In this document: in pieces, positions 15,994-24,686 of the stretch | How the letters are laid out: the number at the start of each line of letters is the position of its first letter | Position numbering within the stretch: position 1 is the first letter of the stretch | Source: JAOZHU01 sp964632845 | GTDB taxonomy: Archaea; Thermoproteota; Bathyarchaeia; Bathyarchaeales; Bathycorpusculaceae | NCBI GenBank assembly: GCA_964632845.1 | Contig: CAZWDU010000001.1 | Span: 1-64,000, forward strand | DNA: 64,000 bases | Direction: 5' to 3' | Notes under the pieces: generated by a model | Databases searched by the model: none | Seen by the model: the letters and a program-made list of their open reading frames with translations, nothing else | Told to the model about the DNA's origin: nothing | Translations under genes and position numbers: made by a program

Positions 15994-16602
15994 TTGAGTC
16001 TCAATAGTCTTCGTGTGGTTAAGCCTGAAATTCGTGTTTTAGGAGTTGACGATGGTGTGTTCACTCCACACGTTAAGGCTTGGGTGCCTGTTGTCGGCGT
16101 TGTTTTCCGAGGTGGCTATTGGCTTGACGGCGTGATGCACACCAAAATCATGGTGGACGGCTTCGACGCTACTGATAAAATATCTTCTATGATTACTAGT
16201 TCGCCGCATTACAGGCAGTTGCGTGTGGTAATGTTGAATGGGATAACTTTTGCTGGTTTCAATGTGGTTGACATCCAAGCGCTTAATGCGGAGACAAGGT
16301 TGCCTGTAATTGCGGTGACGCGTGAGAAACCGAATTTACCTGAAATTCATGAAGCCTTAAGCCATTTGCCTAAGAGCGAAGAGCGTTGGCGCGTGGTTCT
16401 TGACGCTGGGGCGCTTGTGGAGGTGACTACTAGGCGTGGGAAGGGGCATGTTTATGTGCATGTTGCTGGGGTCTCTGCGGAGGATGCGCGGAAAGTTTTG
16501 CGGTTGACTTCTACTCGGAGTAATGTTCCTGAGGCTTTGCGTGTTGCGCATCTTATTGCGTCTGGGATAAGCTCCGAACGGGCTGAATTGGAAAAAGTTT
16601 AA
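15994..16602 (+). CDS. endonuclease dU family protein (DUF99/UPF0215)
   Basis: A 202-residue protein of the DUF99 family, now named endonuclease dU for its reported cutting of DNA at deoxyuridine. Family marks are RVLGVDDGVF (residues 13-22), VVGVVFRGGYWLDGV (about residues 32-46) and the VMLNGITFAGFNVVD strand (about residues 74-88). The start codon is a TTG, as the family N-terminus (LRVVKPEIRVLG) begins right after. It heads a run of transcription and replication genes (tfs, pcn, priL), which fits a DNA-repair role. Confidence 0.85.
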   Translation: MSLNSLRVVKPEIRVLGVDDGVFTPHVKAWVPVVGVVFRGGYWLDGVMHTKIMVDGFDATDKISSMITSSPHYRQLRVVMLNGITFAGFNVVDIQALNAETRLPVIAVTREKPNLPEIHEALSHLPKSEERWRVVLDAGALVEVTTRRGKGHVYVHVAGVSAEDARKVLRLTSTRSNVPEALRVAHLIASGISSERAELEKV

Positions 16603-16650
16603 AAGCGACCACGTAAAGGGAGAACAGCACGAATAACGGAGTAACGAATA

Positions 16651-17004
16651 ATGGAATTCTGCCCGAAATGTGGTTCACGTCTTGAACCTAAAAAATCTAA
16701 GACAGGCGCGGAAGCGTCGTTGGTGCTTGTCTGCCCGAAGTGTGGGTACAAAAAACAGGAATCAAGCAGAAAAGTTGAACCTAAAGTTGCTAAGGTTATT
16801 CAGCATAATCCGCAGCAGCTTGTGGCGGTGATTGGCAAGGAGGAGCAGAAGTTGCGGACGTTGCCAACCGTTAGAATCGAATGCCCCAAATGCGGGAATA
16901 ACACGGCTTACGTGTGGCAAGTGCAAACGCGAGGCGCTGATGAGTCTTCAACTCAGTTTCTGCGCTGCACAAAATGCAACTACACGTTCAGAGAATACAG
17001 CTAA
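16651..17004 (+). CDS. tfs: transcription factor S (TFIIS/Rpb9-like)
   Basis: A 117-residue transcript-cleavage factor. The N-terminal ribbon is CPKCGSRLEP with CPKCGYKKQE. The C-terminal ribbon is CPKCGNNTAYVW with CTKCNYTFREYS, and between its halves sits the acidic tip RGADESST, whose Asp-Glu pair enters the polymerase pore and stimulates RNA cleavage. Both ribbons are intact, so it should be active. It is followed at 148 bases by the PCNA gene. Confidence 0.95.
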   Translation: MEFCPKCGSRLEPKKSKTGAEASLVLVCPKCGYKKQESSRKVEPKVAKVIQHNPQQLVAVIGKEEQKLRTLPTVRIECPKCGNNTAYVWQVQTRGADESSTQFLRCTKCNYTFREYS

Positions 17005-17107
17005 ACAACGTTTTCTTTCCTTTGCAAATGGCGCACATCAGCAAAAACCAAGACACCCTTTGTTACGGATATTTTTATTTATGCGTCTTCTGCTTAAGTG
17101 CGTAAAT

Positions 17108-17117
17108 CTTTATAACC
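17108..17117 (+). promoter_or_regulatory. TATA box (CTTTATAACC) of the PCNA gene
   Basis: CTTTATAACC lies 35 bases before the ATG of pcn, giving a leader of roughly 15 bases with the ribosome site GAGAGGAAAAAGG. Confidence 0.6.
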
Positions 17118-17151
17118 CAATTGTGTATGCATTAACAGAGAGGAAAAAGGT

Positions 17152-17907
17152 ATGTTTAAGCTCAAAGTAGCTGATGCTAAACTATTAAGAGACATGGCAA
17201 CCGCCATCTCAATACTCGTAGACGAAGCCACATTCAAAATCGACCCTGAAGGCTTGAAACTGCGGGCAATGGACCCCTCCCGCGTCGCCATGATTGACTT
17301 CGAATGGCCCAAAGCAATCTTCGAAGAATACGTGTGCGCAGAACCCACACGCATGTGCATAAACATAAGCGAACTGTTGAAACTGCTCAAAAGAGCCGGC
17401 AAAGACGAGGCAGTTGAGTTGGCGCTTGACGAGAAAACAGGGCGGCTTGAAATCAAAATAACAGGTAAGTACAGCCGAAACTTCACAATGCCCACGCTGG
17501 AAGCCTCAGAAGAAGAAGTGCCCACACCAAAGATAACCTTTAACGTGAAAGCCAAAACTGCAACGCAGGGTTTAAGCCAAGCCATAGAAGACGCGCAGCT
17601 TGTAAGTGACCATGTGCGGGTAGAAGCAGATGCGGAGAAACTGGTTTTAAACGCCGCGGGTGACTTGATGGGTGCAACAATAACGCTTCAGAAGGGAAGT
17701 GACGCGCTGCTGGATTTGGAAGCCAAAGAGAATTCGAAGGCAACCTTCAGTTTGAGTTACCTGTCAGAAATCATAAAAGCAGCATCAGCCACATCGGACA
17801 TTGCTACATTAGAGTTTTCCACAGACATGCCTGTGCGCATTGACTTTCAACAGACAAAAGAGGGTAAACTGACTTTCTTCCTCGCGCCGAGAATCGAAAC
17901 CGAGTAA
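17152..17907 (+). CDS. pcn: DNA polymerase sliding clamp (PCNA)
   Basis: A 251-residue clamp subunit; three form a ring on DNA that tethers polymerases, FEN1, ligase and others. The family core is present: FKIDPEGLKLRAMDPSRVAM (residues 26-45) and, at the C-terminus, FLAPRIETE following the interdomain segment. Only one PCNA is in the window, consistent with a homotrimer, though paralogues elsewhere cannot be excluded. priL starts 14 bases downstream, so clamp and primase are co-transcribed. Confidence 0.97.
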   Translation: MFKLKVADAKLLRDMATAISILVDEATFKIDPEGLKLRAMDPSRVAMIDFEWPKAIFEEYVCAEPTRMCINISELLKLLKRAGKDEAVELALDEKTGRLEIKITGKYSRNFTMPTLEASEEEVPTPKITFNVKAKTATQGLSQAIEDAQLVSDHVRVEADAEKLVLNAAGDLMGATITLQKGSDALLDLEAKENSKATFSLSYLSEIIKAASATSDIATLEFSTDMPVRIDFQQTKEGKLTFFLAPRIETE

Positions 17908-17921
17908 CGTGAAAAAAGCGT

Positions 17922-18953
17922 ATGCAACTGGAAACGGCGGAATTTACCAAAAACGATTTGGCGAAATATCCCTTTCTGAAAAAAACCGCAGAACACATAA
18001 AACGACTAGGCTTAAAAATCGAGGAATTCGCCAATCCTGAGATGGGGCAAATTCTCAGCCGCGCAGAAGAACGAGTTAAAAACGCAATCTTGTATGCCGT
18101 TTACGTTGGCGATAAACGCGAAAACGATGTGGAAATTCCCTCTTTTCCTGTGGCAATAATGCTAGCAATAGCCACTAAGAACTCCTTCATCCAGAAACGT
18201 TACGCTTTAGCCGAAGCAAAAACCGCTTTCAGCAACCTGCAACTTGAACCCCGTGAAAAACTCTTGGCCATAGCCGCAGACTTCAACTGGAACATTGCGT
18301 TGAACCGCAACCTTGATATTCCCCTCGAATTCGCGCTTAACTTCACCCACTACCTGAAAAACACCGTGCACTTAAAAGACGAGAATTGGAAGCTTATCAA
18401 CCGCTTAATGGTTAATGGAACAGTTTACTTGAACCAGCATGATGTTGCGCGGTTGTTGCAGGAAGAAGTTCAAAGACGCATTGAGCAAAGGCTGTCAGCA
18501 ACGGAGCTTCCAAGCTTCCCCGAGAAAATAACGCAGTTGGCAGAACAGTTAACAGCGTTAGCCAAGGAACGAATTGGCGCAGCGGAAATGGAAGGGTTCC
18601 CCAAAGTTGTGACGCAATCAGCTTTTCCACCATGTATCGTAGCTCTTTACGAGGCTGCCTCAAAAGGGCGCCATCTTTCACATGTAGGGCGCTTCACGTT
18701 GACGTCTTTTCTCGTAACCATCGGCATGACTCCTGAAAAAGTAAATGAACTGTTCAAAGGTTTCTCAGACTACAATGAACGGTTAACTCGCTATCAGGTT
18801 GAGCACATTGCGGGGGAAAGAGGCTCTAGAACACGGTATACGCCGCCGCAATGCGCGACTTTGCAGACTCATGGCGTTTGCACGAACAGTGATGATTTAT
18901 GCCGTAGAATTCGCCATCCACTTGCGTATTACAGGCTGAAACAGAGGCGCTGA
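17922..18953 (+). CDS. priL: DNA primase large subunit
   Basis: The 343-residue regulatory subunit of the archaeal primase. The N-terminal helical domain (EFTKNDLAKYPFLKKTAEHI) is followed by a C-terminal domain with the four Cys that hold an iron-sulfur cluster: one in the FPPCIVALYEAAS region (about residue 230) and three in YTPPQCATLQTHGVC with DLC (about residues 308-327). PriL positions the initiating nucleotide for PriS. It follows pcn by 14 bases. The priS gene is nearby, about 950 bases downstream. Confidence 0.94.
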   Translation: MQLETAEFTKNDLAKYPFLKKTAEHIKRLGLKIEEFANPEMGQILSRAEERVKNAILYAVYVGDKRENDVEIPSFPVAIMLAIATKNSFIQKRYALAEAKTAFSNLQLEPREKLLAIAADFNWNIALNRNLDIPLEFALNFTHYLKNTVHLKDENWKLINRLMVNGTVYLNQHDVARLLQEEVQRRIEQRLSATELPSFPEKITQLAEQLTALAKERIGAAEMEGFPKVVTQSAFPPCIVALYEAASKGRHLSHVGRFTLTSFLVTIGMTPEKVNELFKGFSDYNERLTRYQVEHIAGERGSRTRYTPPQCATLQTHGVCTNSDDLCRRIRHPLAYYRLKQRR

Positions 18954-18992
18954 ACTAGCACAACAGGTTTGGAACCCCGCCGTATTTGGTAA

Positions 18993-19003
18993 AAAATTTA
19001 TTA
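18993..19003 (+). promoter_or_regulatory. TATA box (AAAATTTATTA) before the glycosyltransferase
   Basis: The A/T-rich AAAATTTATTA is about 40 bases before the ATG at 19039, a fitting distance for a promoter that starts transcription close to the gene. Confidence 0.4.
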
Positions 19004-19038
19004 ACTAACGTAGAGTGCTTATACGTGATGGCTAATAA

Positions 19039-19788
19039 ATGTCCTACCAGTTAACTGGCAACGTGGATGTAAATTCAGAAGTCGGCGTGATTCTCCCCAC
19101 GTACCGCGAGGCAGAAAACATAGCAAAGCTAATTGTTGAAATTGAAAATCTCTCCATAAACTCCTCTATACTGGTTATAGATGACTCCAGCCCTGATAAA
19201 ACCGCCGACATCGTGAAAAACCTGCAGAAAAAATACGACAACATTCTCCTCTGCGTCAGACCAGAAAAAACTGGGTTAGGTACCGCGATAACAGACGGCT
19301 TCAAAATTTTTCTATCCTTGAAAACCTCGCCACGATTCATCGTAACCATGGACGCCGATTATTCGCATAACCCGAAAGCTATGATGCATTTATTATGCGC
19401 TATGCAATGCGGATGCGGCATAGCCATAGGCAGCCGATACTGCAGCGGCGGCAGAACCGCTGGCTGGCCATTCACCAGAAAAATAATCAGCCGCGCCGCA
19501 AATACCGTAGCCAAATCTGTGGTCGGCTTCAAGCTAAATGATTGCACCAGCGGTTTCCGTTGTTACTCCACAAACTTCCTGAAAGAAGCTATTAGCAGTT
19601 TGCACAGCGAAACTTACGAGATTCAGATTGAAACCGTAAAACAAGCGCTTTTGAGAGGATTTGGCATTAAAGAAGTGCCTATACTGTTTGTTAACAGGAA
19701 ACGTGGAAAATCAAAACTTACTCTGGTTGAGGTTCAGAGTTACCTTTCCTACATTTTAAAAACAGTTGCGTACGGACGGCACAGGTAA
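19039..19788 (+). CDS. dolichol-phosphate mannosyltransferase-like GT2 enzyme
   Basis: A 249-residue family-2 glycosyltransferase without membrane anchors. It has VGVILPTYREAENIAKLI (residues 15-32), LVIDDSSPDKTADIV (about residues 51-65) and the metal-binding DADYSHNP (about residues 111-118), the pattern of dolichol-phosphate mannose synthases. It probably moves mannose (or another sugar) from a GDP or UDP donor to dolichyl phosphate for protein glycosylation or glycolipids. The many N-x-S/T sites in secreted proteins in this window fit N-glycosylation being in use. Confidence 0.9.
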   Translation: MSYQLTGNVDVNSEVGVILPTYREAENIAKLIVEIENLSINSSILVIDDSSPDKTADIVKNLQKKYDNILLCVRPEKTGLGTAITDGFKIFLSLKTSPRFIVTMDADYSHNPKAMMHLLCAMQCGCGIAIGSRYCSGGRTAGWPFTRKIISRAANTVAKSVVGFKLNDCTSGFRCYSTNFLKEAISSLHSETYEIQIETVKQALLRGFGIKEVPILFVNRKRGKSKLTLVEVQSYLSYILKTVAYGRHR

Positions 19789-19905
19789 ACTTCACTAATC
19801 AGGCGGCTTTTTCGCACGGCAACCCGTTTCTGTGTGTGCTTGCAGAGAGCTTAATGGTTAAATTCGCGGAAGTAAATTCAATTGTTGGTATGGCAGGCGG
19901 AAACA

Positions 19906-21138
19906 GTGACAGCATTTTCCCAAGATTTCGTTTTCACAAAATTTTCAGAATTTTACAAAATTTCCTCCGCCACGATTCCTCTTCCCACTTCTGTCAACCA
20001 GAGGGAATTCGCTTTCCTACTCCTTAAAGAACGCGTTATGGTGAGGCACAAAGGTTTTACAGGCATCAACGGCTTCAAGCTGTTTCTCAATGACACTGTG
20101 CCCTCAGACATTTACCACTCTTGCGCTTACTATGAGAACCCTGAAGCCGAAATGGATAAAAAAGGCTGGCTTGGCGCCGACTTAGTTTTCGACATAGACG
20201 CCGACCACATTCCCACCTCCTGTAACAAAATTCATGATGAATGGACCTGCGGCAAATGCGGTTTCAGCGGAAAAGGCATAACGCCTGAAACTTGCCCCAT
20301 CTGTGAAGGACAAAAGTTCGAAACTAAAACTTGGCCCTGTGACCTTTGTTTAGGCTCAGCCAAAGAGGAAACTGTAAAGCTTATTGATATGTTAGAAAAA
20401 GATTTTGGGTTTTCCCGCAAAGAGTTGCATGTCTTCTTTTCAGGTCACCGCGGATACCACGTCCACGTTGAAAACGAAGCTGTTAAAACGCTGGATGCCG
20501 TGGCACGCAAGGAAATAGTGGATTACGTTTCTGGCATAGGCTTAGCAGTATTAGCTGAAAAATCAAAAGGAAGATCGCGAAAGAACCCTGCTTCCCGCGC
20601 TTTTGGCTTGCATGACTTCGGCTGGAACAAGCGTTTGAAGCTGGGCATCCAAAAGTTCATCCTCAACGCTGGCACAGACGATTTGCGTAACGCTGGCGTC
20701 AGAAGCTACACTGTTATACTGCAAAACAAGGAGGCAATTTTGAAACGTTGTTTAGAGGAGGGCCGCTGGGACAGCATTAAAGGCGTAAGTGTTGCAACAT
20801 GGAAAAAAATTGCCGAATACGTGAAGAATTTGGAGTCTGCCAAAATCGATACAGTGGTCACCACCGACATCCACCGCCTAATACGGATGGCTGGAACCCT
20901 GCATGGCAAAACAGGCTTAAAGAAAGTTGAGTTTCCAGTTTCACGTTTAGCGGATTTTGACCCAACCGAAGAAGCAGTAGCTTTTAAAGACGGCGCGGTG
21001 AAAGTGTCTGTCTCTGATGCACCAAAGTTTAGGTTGGGTGGAAACGTGTTTGGTCCTTACAGGCGTCAAATGGTTGAGTTGCCAACTGCTGCGGCTGTAC
21101 TGCTCATCTGCAAAGGCAGAGCTGAGGTGGTAACGTAA
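19906..21138 (+). CDS. priS: DNA primase catalytic small subunit
   Basis: The 410-residue catalytic primase subunit of the AEP superfamily. The two metal Asp are in VFDIDADHIP (about residues 94-103), the nucleotide-binding motif is FFSGHRGYHVHVEN, and a later RLIRMAGTLHGKTG closes the site. The zinc region is larger than usual: besides the expected Cys/His set there is an extra ribbon (CGKCGF and CPIC) inserted before CDLC. I place the start at GTG 19906 (MTAFSQDF); TTG codons at 19882 and 19885 are alternatives. gins51 begins one base after the stop. Confidence 0.93.
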   Translation: MTAFSQDFVFTKFSEFYKISSATIPLPTSVNQREFAFLLLKERVMVRHKGFTGINGFKLFLNDTVPSDIYHSCAYYENPEAEMDKKGWLGADLVFDIDADHIPTSCNKIHDEWTCGKCGFSGKGITPETCPICEGQKFETKTWPCDLCLGSAKEETVKLIDMLEKDFGFSRKELHVFFSGHRGYHVHVENEAVKTLDAVARKEIVDYVSGIGLAVLAEKSKGRSRKNPASRAFGLHDFGWNKRLKLGIQKFILNAGTDDLRNAGVRSYTVILQNKEAILKRCLEEGRWDSIKGVSVATWKKIAEYVKNLESAKIDTVVTTDIHRLIRMAGTLHGKTGLKKVEFPVSRLADFDPTEEAVAFKDGAVKVSVSDAPKFRLGGNVFGPYRRQMVELPTAAAVLLICKGRAEVVT

Positions 21139-21139
21139 A

Positions 21140-21688
21140 GTGTACGCTGAACTTTGCGCTGCTTGGCAACAGGAAATCGAAGGCGCTGAGCTTGGAAGTT
21201 TGCCAGCTGACTTCTACGTAAAAGTTGCAGATTACGTGCGGCGTATCAAAGAAGAAAGCAGAATGCTTGACCCCAAGTCGATGAAGGCTGCACTGCTCGG
21301 GCGCGAACTGCAGAATGTTAAACGCATGTTGCGTGAGCTGGTTTGGGCACGGTACAAAAAGCTGGTTAAAGCAGTTGGCGAAGGCCAGAAAATGTCTTTA
21401 GACTTGTTGTCTGTCGAGGAAGCAGAGATATGCACAGGTTACGTTTCTTTCGCGGAAGCATACCAAAAATTTGCGCAAAATCTTCTGCAGGGCCAAGTTG
21501 TAAAAGTTGATTTGGCAAAAGTACATACGCGGGTTACTTTACGGTTTGTCAAGGCTATCCCCGCAGTAATCGGGGCGGACATGAAAGCTTACGGGCCTTT
21601 CATGGTTGAGGACGTGGCGTCTCTGCCTGTTGAGAACGCGAAGATTTTAGTTAAGCAGGGTTTGGCTGTAACTGTTGAGGTTCCATAG
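21140..21688 (+). CDS. gins51: GINS complex subunit Gins51 (Gins15)
   Basis: A 182-residue helicase co-factor starting with GTG one base after priS, so surely translated from the same message. The A domain comes first (residues 1-110, helical, with ELGSLPADFYVKVADYVRR). A small B domain ends the protein (FVKAIPAVIGADMKAYGPF, about residues 132-150), the order typical of Psf1/Sld5-type subunits. GINS links MCM and Cdc45/RecJ in the replisome. Its partner Gins23 is at 31748, next to mcm. The last 38 bases overlap the convergent archaeosortase gene. Confidence 0.88.
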   Translation: MYAELCAAWQQEIEGAELGSLPADFYVKVADYVRRIKEESRMLDPKSMKAALLGRELQNVKRMLRELVWARYKKLVKAVGEGQKMSLDLLSVEEAEICTGYVSFAEAYQKFAQNLLQGQVVKVDLAKVHTRVTLRFVKAIPAVIGADMKAYGPFMVEDVASLPVENAKILVKQGLAVTVEVP

Positions 21689-22712
21689 GCAGCGTTGAGC
21701 TATTTCTGCTTTTTTTAAGTTTGCGCCACAAGATTTGACTTCCAAAAATTATTAGTGGATACGCCACGATCCACGTGATTGAGTATAATGGACCATAATA
21801 GAAGTGAAATAGCTGTACTTGTTCAGATTCTATGCCATAATCCATGCCTATCGGGAAAAAAGCTACTATTCTCAAGATGTTAATTATGTACGTTACTGCG
21901 GCGCCAACGGCAAAGTAGCCCATTTTTGCTTTCCAAGAACTAGGCATCCTTTTCAAAAATAACAAAACTACTACGGTGAAAATCAGGAGGCTTTCGATGC
22001 CTGCACATGGCCATGCTATCGCGAACGTGGCACTTCTTGTGAGGTTGTTTGGGTCTGTTGCTGTTAACAGCGGTAAGGTGCCTTGCAGTGGGTCTGTTTG
22101 GGTTGTTATTGTTGTGTTGTAGCCCATTAGGTTGAGAACTGCGGCTGCAAGTGTAGTTGTTGTGGGCACAAGAAACTGGAACAGCGTAAACTGCCCGTAC
22201 GGGTAAAGGTTGTCTATTGTGTACAGTGCTCCAACTGCTAACAGGAAGAATAGCGGAACGGAGAAGATTTTCAAGCCTTTAACGCCGAAGGGCAGGAAAA
22301 CCATGGGGCAGTAAAGTATTGTGAAGACGAGGTATTCGGTTGCGAGCGCCATCAGGTCCCACCATTGCACGCCGCTTTGCCTCGCCGCATCCGTTATTGC
22401 CACGTTTAATCCAAAGTAGTTGGAGACCCACACGTAAATTGTAGGCAGTGCCAGTGCGACGATGAACGCAAAGGTTCTGGCTGAAAATAACTTGGTGATT
22501 TTGTTTGTTTCCAGTTTTTCCCAGTCAAGAATCAGTTCCAAGGCTATTAGCCATATGAAGAACAGTTGGAAGGTTCTGCCTTTCCACATCAACTCAAACG
22601 AGTCTGGATATAAACAGTACAGCCAGAGAAACGGGACTGCAAAAGCAATCAGCGGCAACAGCTTCAACACCGTGCTCATATATTTTTTGAAGATTGACAG
22701 AACCTTTTGCAT
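21651..22712 (-). CDS. archaeosortase/exosortase family protein
   Basis: A 353-residue protein with about eight membrane helices. The catalytic triad of the exosortase family is visible: Cys in AIAWPCAGIESLLIF (about residue 236), Arg in YIINILRIVAFF (about residue 279) and His in LFHFYYGPLYS (about residue 302). Such enzymes cut a C-terminal sorting tripartite signal from secreted proteins and attach the protein to a lipid. The pattern suits the archaeosortase group best. The gene ends inside gins51 (38-base overlap, opposite strand). A possible substrate is the membrane protein at 36687 (weak). Confidence 0.8.
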   Translation of the reverse strand: MQKVLSIFKKYMSTVLKLLPLIAFAVPFLWLYCLYPDSFELMWKGRTFQLFFIWLIALELILDWEKLETNKITKLFSARTFAFIVALALPTIYVWVSNYFGLNVAITDAARQSGVQWWDLMALATEYLVFTILYCPMVFLPFGVKGLKIFSVPLFFLLAVGALYTIDNLYPYGQFTLFQFLVPTTTTLAAAVLNLMGYNTTITTQTDPLQGTLPLLTATDPNNLTRSATFAIAWPCAGIESLLIFTVVVLLFLKRMPSSWKAKMGYFAVGAAVTYIINILRIVAFFPIGMDYGIESEQVQLFHFYYGPLYSITWIVAYPLIIFGSQILWRKLKKSRNSSTLPMEPQQLQPNPA

Positions 22713-22870
22713 TCTACGCTACCGAACCTGAACTGAGTAGAATAATAACGGTGAGCCACGATTTAAAAAGGATACGCAATTATCAGTCTTTCATGAACAC
22801 ATACGACCAGCAACAGCGAATATCAGCCATATCCGCGAATTAAAATTTAATCCCAAGGCTAACATTTTAT

Positions 22871-23248
22871 TTGTTGAAACTATTACAAAGACTTGGCGAG
22901 TTGGTGAAAACGAGCGCACAAGTTGAAAAGTACATCGAAAAACAGAAACCTCCACAGAGAGAAATTGTTCAACAACTAAGAAACTTCATCTTGAAAACTC
23001 TACCAGATATCAAAGAAGAGTTCAAAATGGGCGTGCCATGGTACGACGGAAAATTCTATATCGTAGCACTCAAAGGCCATGTTAACATGGGTTTTTCAGT
23101 AAAAGGTTTATCCGAACAGGAAAAAGGACTGTTTGAGGGCAAAGGGCAACTCATGCGGCACATCAAGTTTTATTCTCTAAACGATGTGAACGAAGCAAAA
23201 ATGGCAAAATTGTTAAAACTTGTGGCAGAAAAAACCGCGAGTTGCTAA
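22871..23248 (+). CDS. DUF1801-like protein
   Basis: A 125-residue soluble protein starting with TTG. It has the DUF1801/YdhG pattern: VEKYIEKQKPPQREIVQQLR (about residues 18-37), LPDIKEEFKMGVPWY (about residues 44-58) and FSVKGLSEQEKGLFEG near the middle. The family has an SRPBCC-unrelated alpha/beta fold of unknown function, related to frataxin-like iron proteins by some analyses. There is no partner gene nearby; 275 bases without genes follow. Confidence 0.7.
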   Translation: MLKLLQRLGELVKTSAQVEKYIEKQKPPQREIVQQLRNFILKTLPDIKEEFKMGVPWYDGKFYIVALKGHVNMGFSVKGLSEQEKGLFEGKGQLMRHIKFYSLNDVNEAKMAKLLKLVAEKTASC

Positions 23249-23423
23249 ACAACAACCTTACTAAAGCCCTAGCATCTTCCTTGCCAAATTCAACCGTGTT
23301 TAAGGGGGAAGAGTCATACTTCAGAGACGTAGTGCACGTCAAAGCAGTCCTTTCTAGTTGTACTGCAGAAATCTCTAAGTAGTTTTCACGCTGCCAGCTT
23401 TCTTAACCACAAATCTCCGTAGC

Positions 23424-23454
23424 CCTCAAAAGCTATGGGAGAAAACATTTGAGG
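23424..23454. repeat. short inverted repeat in a convergent intergenic region
   Basis: CCTCAAA (23424-23430) is matched by TTTGAGG (23448-23454) with a 17-base loop. It lies between two convergent genes, so it might help transcript ends; it lacks a T-tract on either side, and chance is possible. Confidence 0.3.
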
Positions 23455-23523
23455 AAACGAGAGTAACCTACGCAGAAGCAGAGTTCAGCAGTCAATGGAA
23501 TTGGAGACACAAAAAAAAGAAAG

Positions 23524-23913
23524 TTATGGTGGCGGCGGAGGTGTTTCATACCGTGAAGGATTCCACGTTAAGCCGAGTATGCTGCCGATTAAGCCCAGCA
23601 GGAAGCCTATGAATATGCCGCCTGCGGCGCCAGCCCAACTCAATATTGAAAATATCAGCACAAGAATCGAGCCTGTTTTAACTTTATTTTTGTCCTCGCT
23701 GTTCATCATGATTGCGCCGACTAACACTAAGATTCCCCACACGATGCCTAGAACACCGATAAGCATGGTCATGGCGCCAAGTCCTCCGAAACCGATGAAG
23801 TCGAATACGCCGCCGATGATGCTGAAGATGACTGCGTAGATTAAGCCGCCTATTATTATGAAGATTGACCCTAAAAGAGATAGCACGAAGGCTGCTGTTG
23901 GTTTTTCTGCCAT
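23524..23913 (-). CDS. small four-helix membrane protein (DUF4064-like)
   Basis: A 129-residue protein with four membrane helices (about residues 8-30, 45-67, 82-100 and 102-118) rich in Gly, Ile and Phe, and a short proline tail (PPPPP). The layout resembles the DUF4064 group of small membrane proteins of unknown function. It is a single gene, convergent with the DUF1801-like gene. Confidence 0.65.
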   Translation of the reverse strand: MAEKPTAAFVLSLLGSIFIIIGGLIYAVIFSIIGGVFDFIGFGGLGAMTMLIGVLGIVWGILVLVGAIMMNSEDKNKVKTGSILVLIFSILSWAGAAGGIFIGFLLGLIGSILGLTWNPSRYETPPPPP

Positions 23914-24130
23914 TTTTTTGCACCCTTGAAGATGCTATGTCTCTTCAAGCTATTAATATATTTTTTTATCTATGGCATATCTCCAGTTGTAATAAGATAG
24001 TTTTGCGGTTTGGTTGAAACTTGAATTATGCCTATTCTGTAGCCTGATAGATTTCCGCAATTGTGCGTGGAGGAGGTGGTTGTGGTTTTTTGGTATGTTG
24101 GGAAACGGGTGTTTTTGATGTGGAAGCGGA

Positions 24131-24140
24131 AAAAGTATAA
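24131..24140 (+). promoter_or_regulatory. TATA box (AAAAGTATAA) of the L44e operon
   Basis: AAAAGTATAA ends 43 bases before the ATG of rpl44e, giving a leader of about 20 bases. This supports the internal ATG at 24184, not the longer open frame from 24061. Confidence 0.5.
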
Positions 24141-24183
24141 GAATGCGTGTGTTTTCTCTATTGCCAAGTTAGATGTGACATGT

Positions 24184-24459
24184 ATGAATGTTCCTAAGGA
24201 AGTGCGGACGTACTGTCCAAAGTGTAAGGCGCATCAGCCTCATACTGTAAGCTTATACAAGCCTGGGAAGCGTAGGGCTTTGGCTAAGGGTGAGCGTCAT
24301 CATGATCGTGAGAAGAAGGGTTATGGTGGGCAGAAGTATCCTTTGCAGCATGAGTTTGCTAAGACTACTAAGAAGCAGACTTTGCGTGTGAAGTGTAAGG
24401 TTTGTGGTTATATGCGTCATAAAGATGGTGTGCGTTTGCGGAAGTTGGTTATAGGTTAA
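24184..24459 (+). CDS. rpl44e: ribosomal protein L44e (eL42)
   Basis: A 91-residue large-subunit protein starting MNVPKEVRTYCPKCKAHQPH. The zinc ribbon is CPKC (residues 11-14) and CKVC (about residues 72-75) with the conserved KPGKRRALAKGERHHDR between. The open frame begins earlier at 24061, but those residues do not belong to the family and the TATA box lies in that part. First gene of an operon with rps27e, aIF2a, nop10 and a PAC2-family gene; the next start overlaps its stop (TAATG). Confidence 0.95.
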   Translation: MNVPKEVRTYCPKCKAHQPHTVSLYKPGKRRALAKGERHHDREKKGYGGQKYPLQHEFAKTTKKQTLRVKCKVCGYMRHKDGVRLRKLVIG

Positions 24460-24671
24460 TGGAGGCGAGGTGTGTGTCTGAGTGGAATGAGCTTATTCCG
24501 AAGCCGACGAGCGCTTTTATACGTGTTGTGTGTCCTAAGTGTGGTAATGAGCAGTTGCTTTTTAGTCATGCTGTGAACGTGGTTAAGTGTAACGTGTGCG
24601 GTGAGGTTCTTGCGCAGCCAGCGGGTGGCAAAGCGCGGATTAGGGGCGAGAGGACTGCGTTTCTTGAGTAG
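24459..24671 (+). CDS. rps27e: ribosomal protein S27e (eS27)
   Basis: A 70-residue small-subunit zinc-ribbon protein: CPKCGNEQLLFSHAV (about residues 25-39) and CNVCGEVLAQPAGGKARI. The start ATG overlaps the stop of rpl44e in the sequence TAATG, so the two are coupled in translation. Length and both Cys pairs are as in other archaea. Confidence 0.95.
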   Translation: MEARCVSEWNELIPKPTSAFIRVVCPKCGNEQLLFSHAVNVVKCNVCGEVLAQPAGGKARIRGERTAFLE

Positions 24672-24686
24672 GGAAGAAGTTTAGAG

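Noticed and set aside
23424..23454. Hairpin CCTCAAA/TTTGAGG considered as a small RNA or box C/D guide.
   Set aside because: No C or D box, and no T-tract after it; only reported as a weak inverted repeat.
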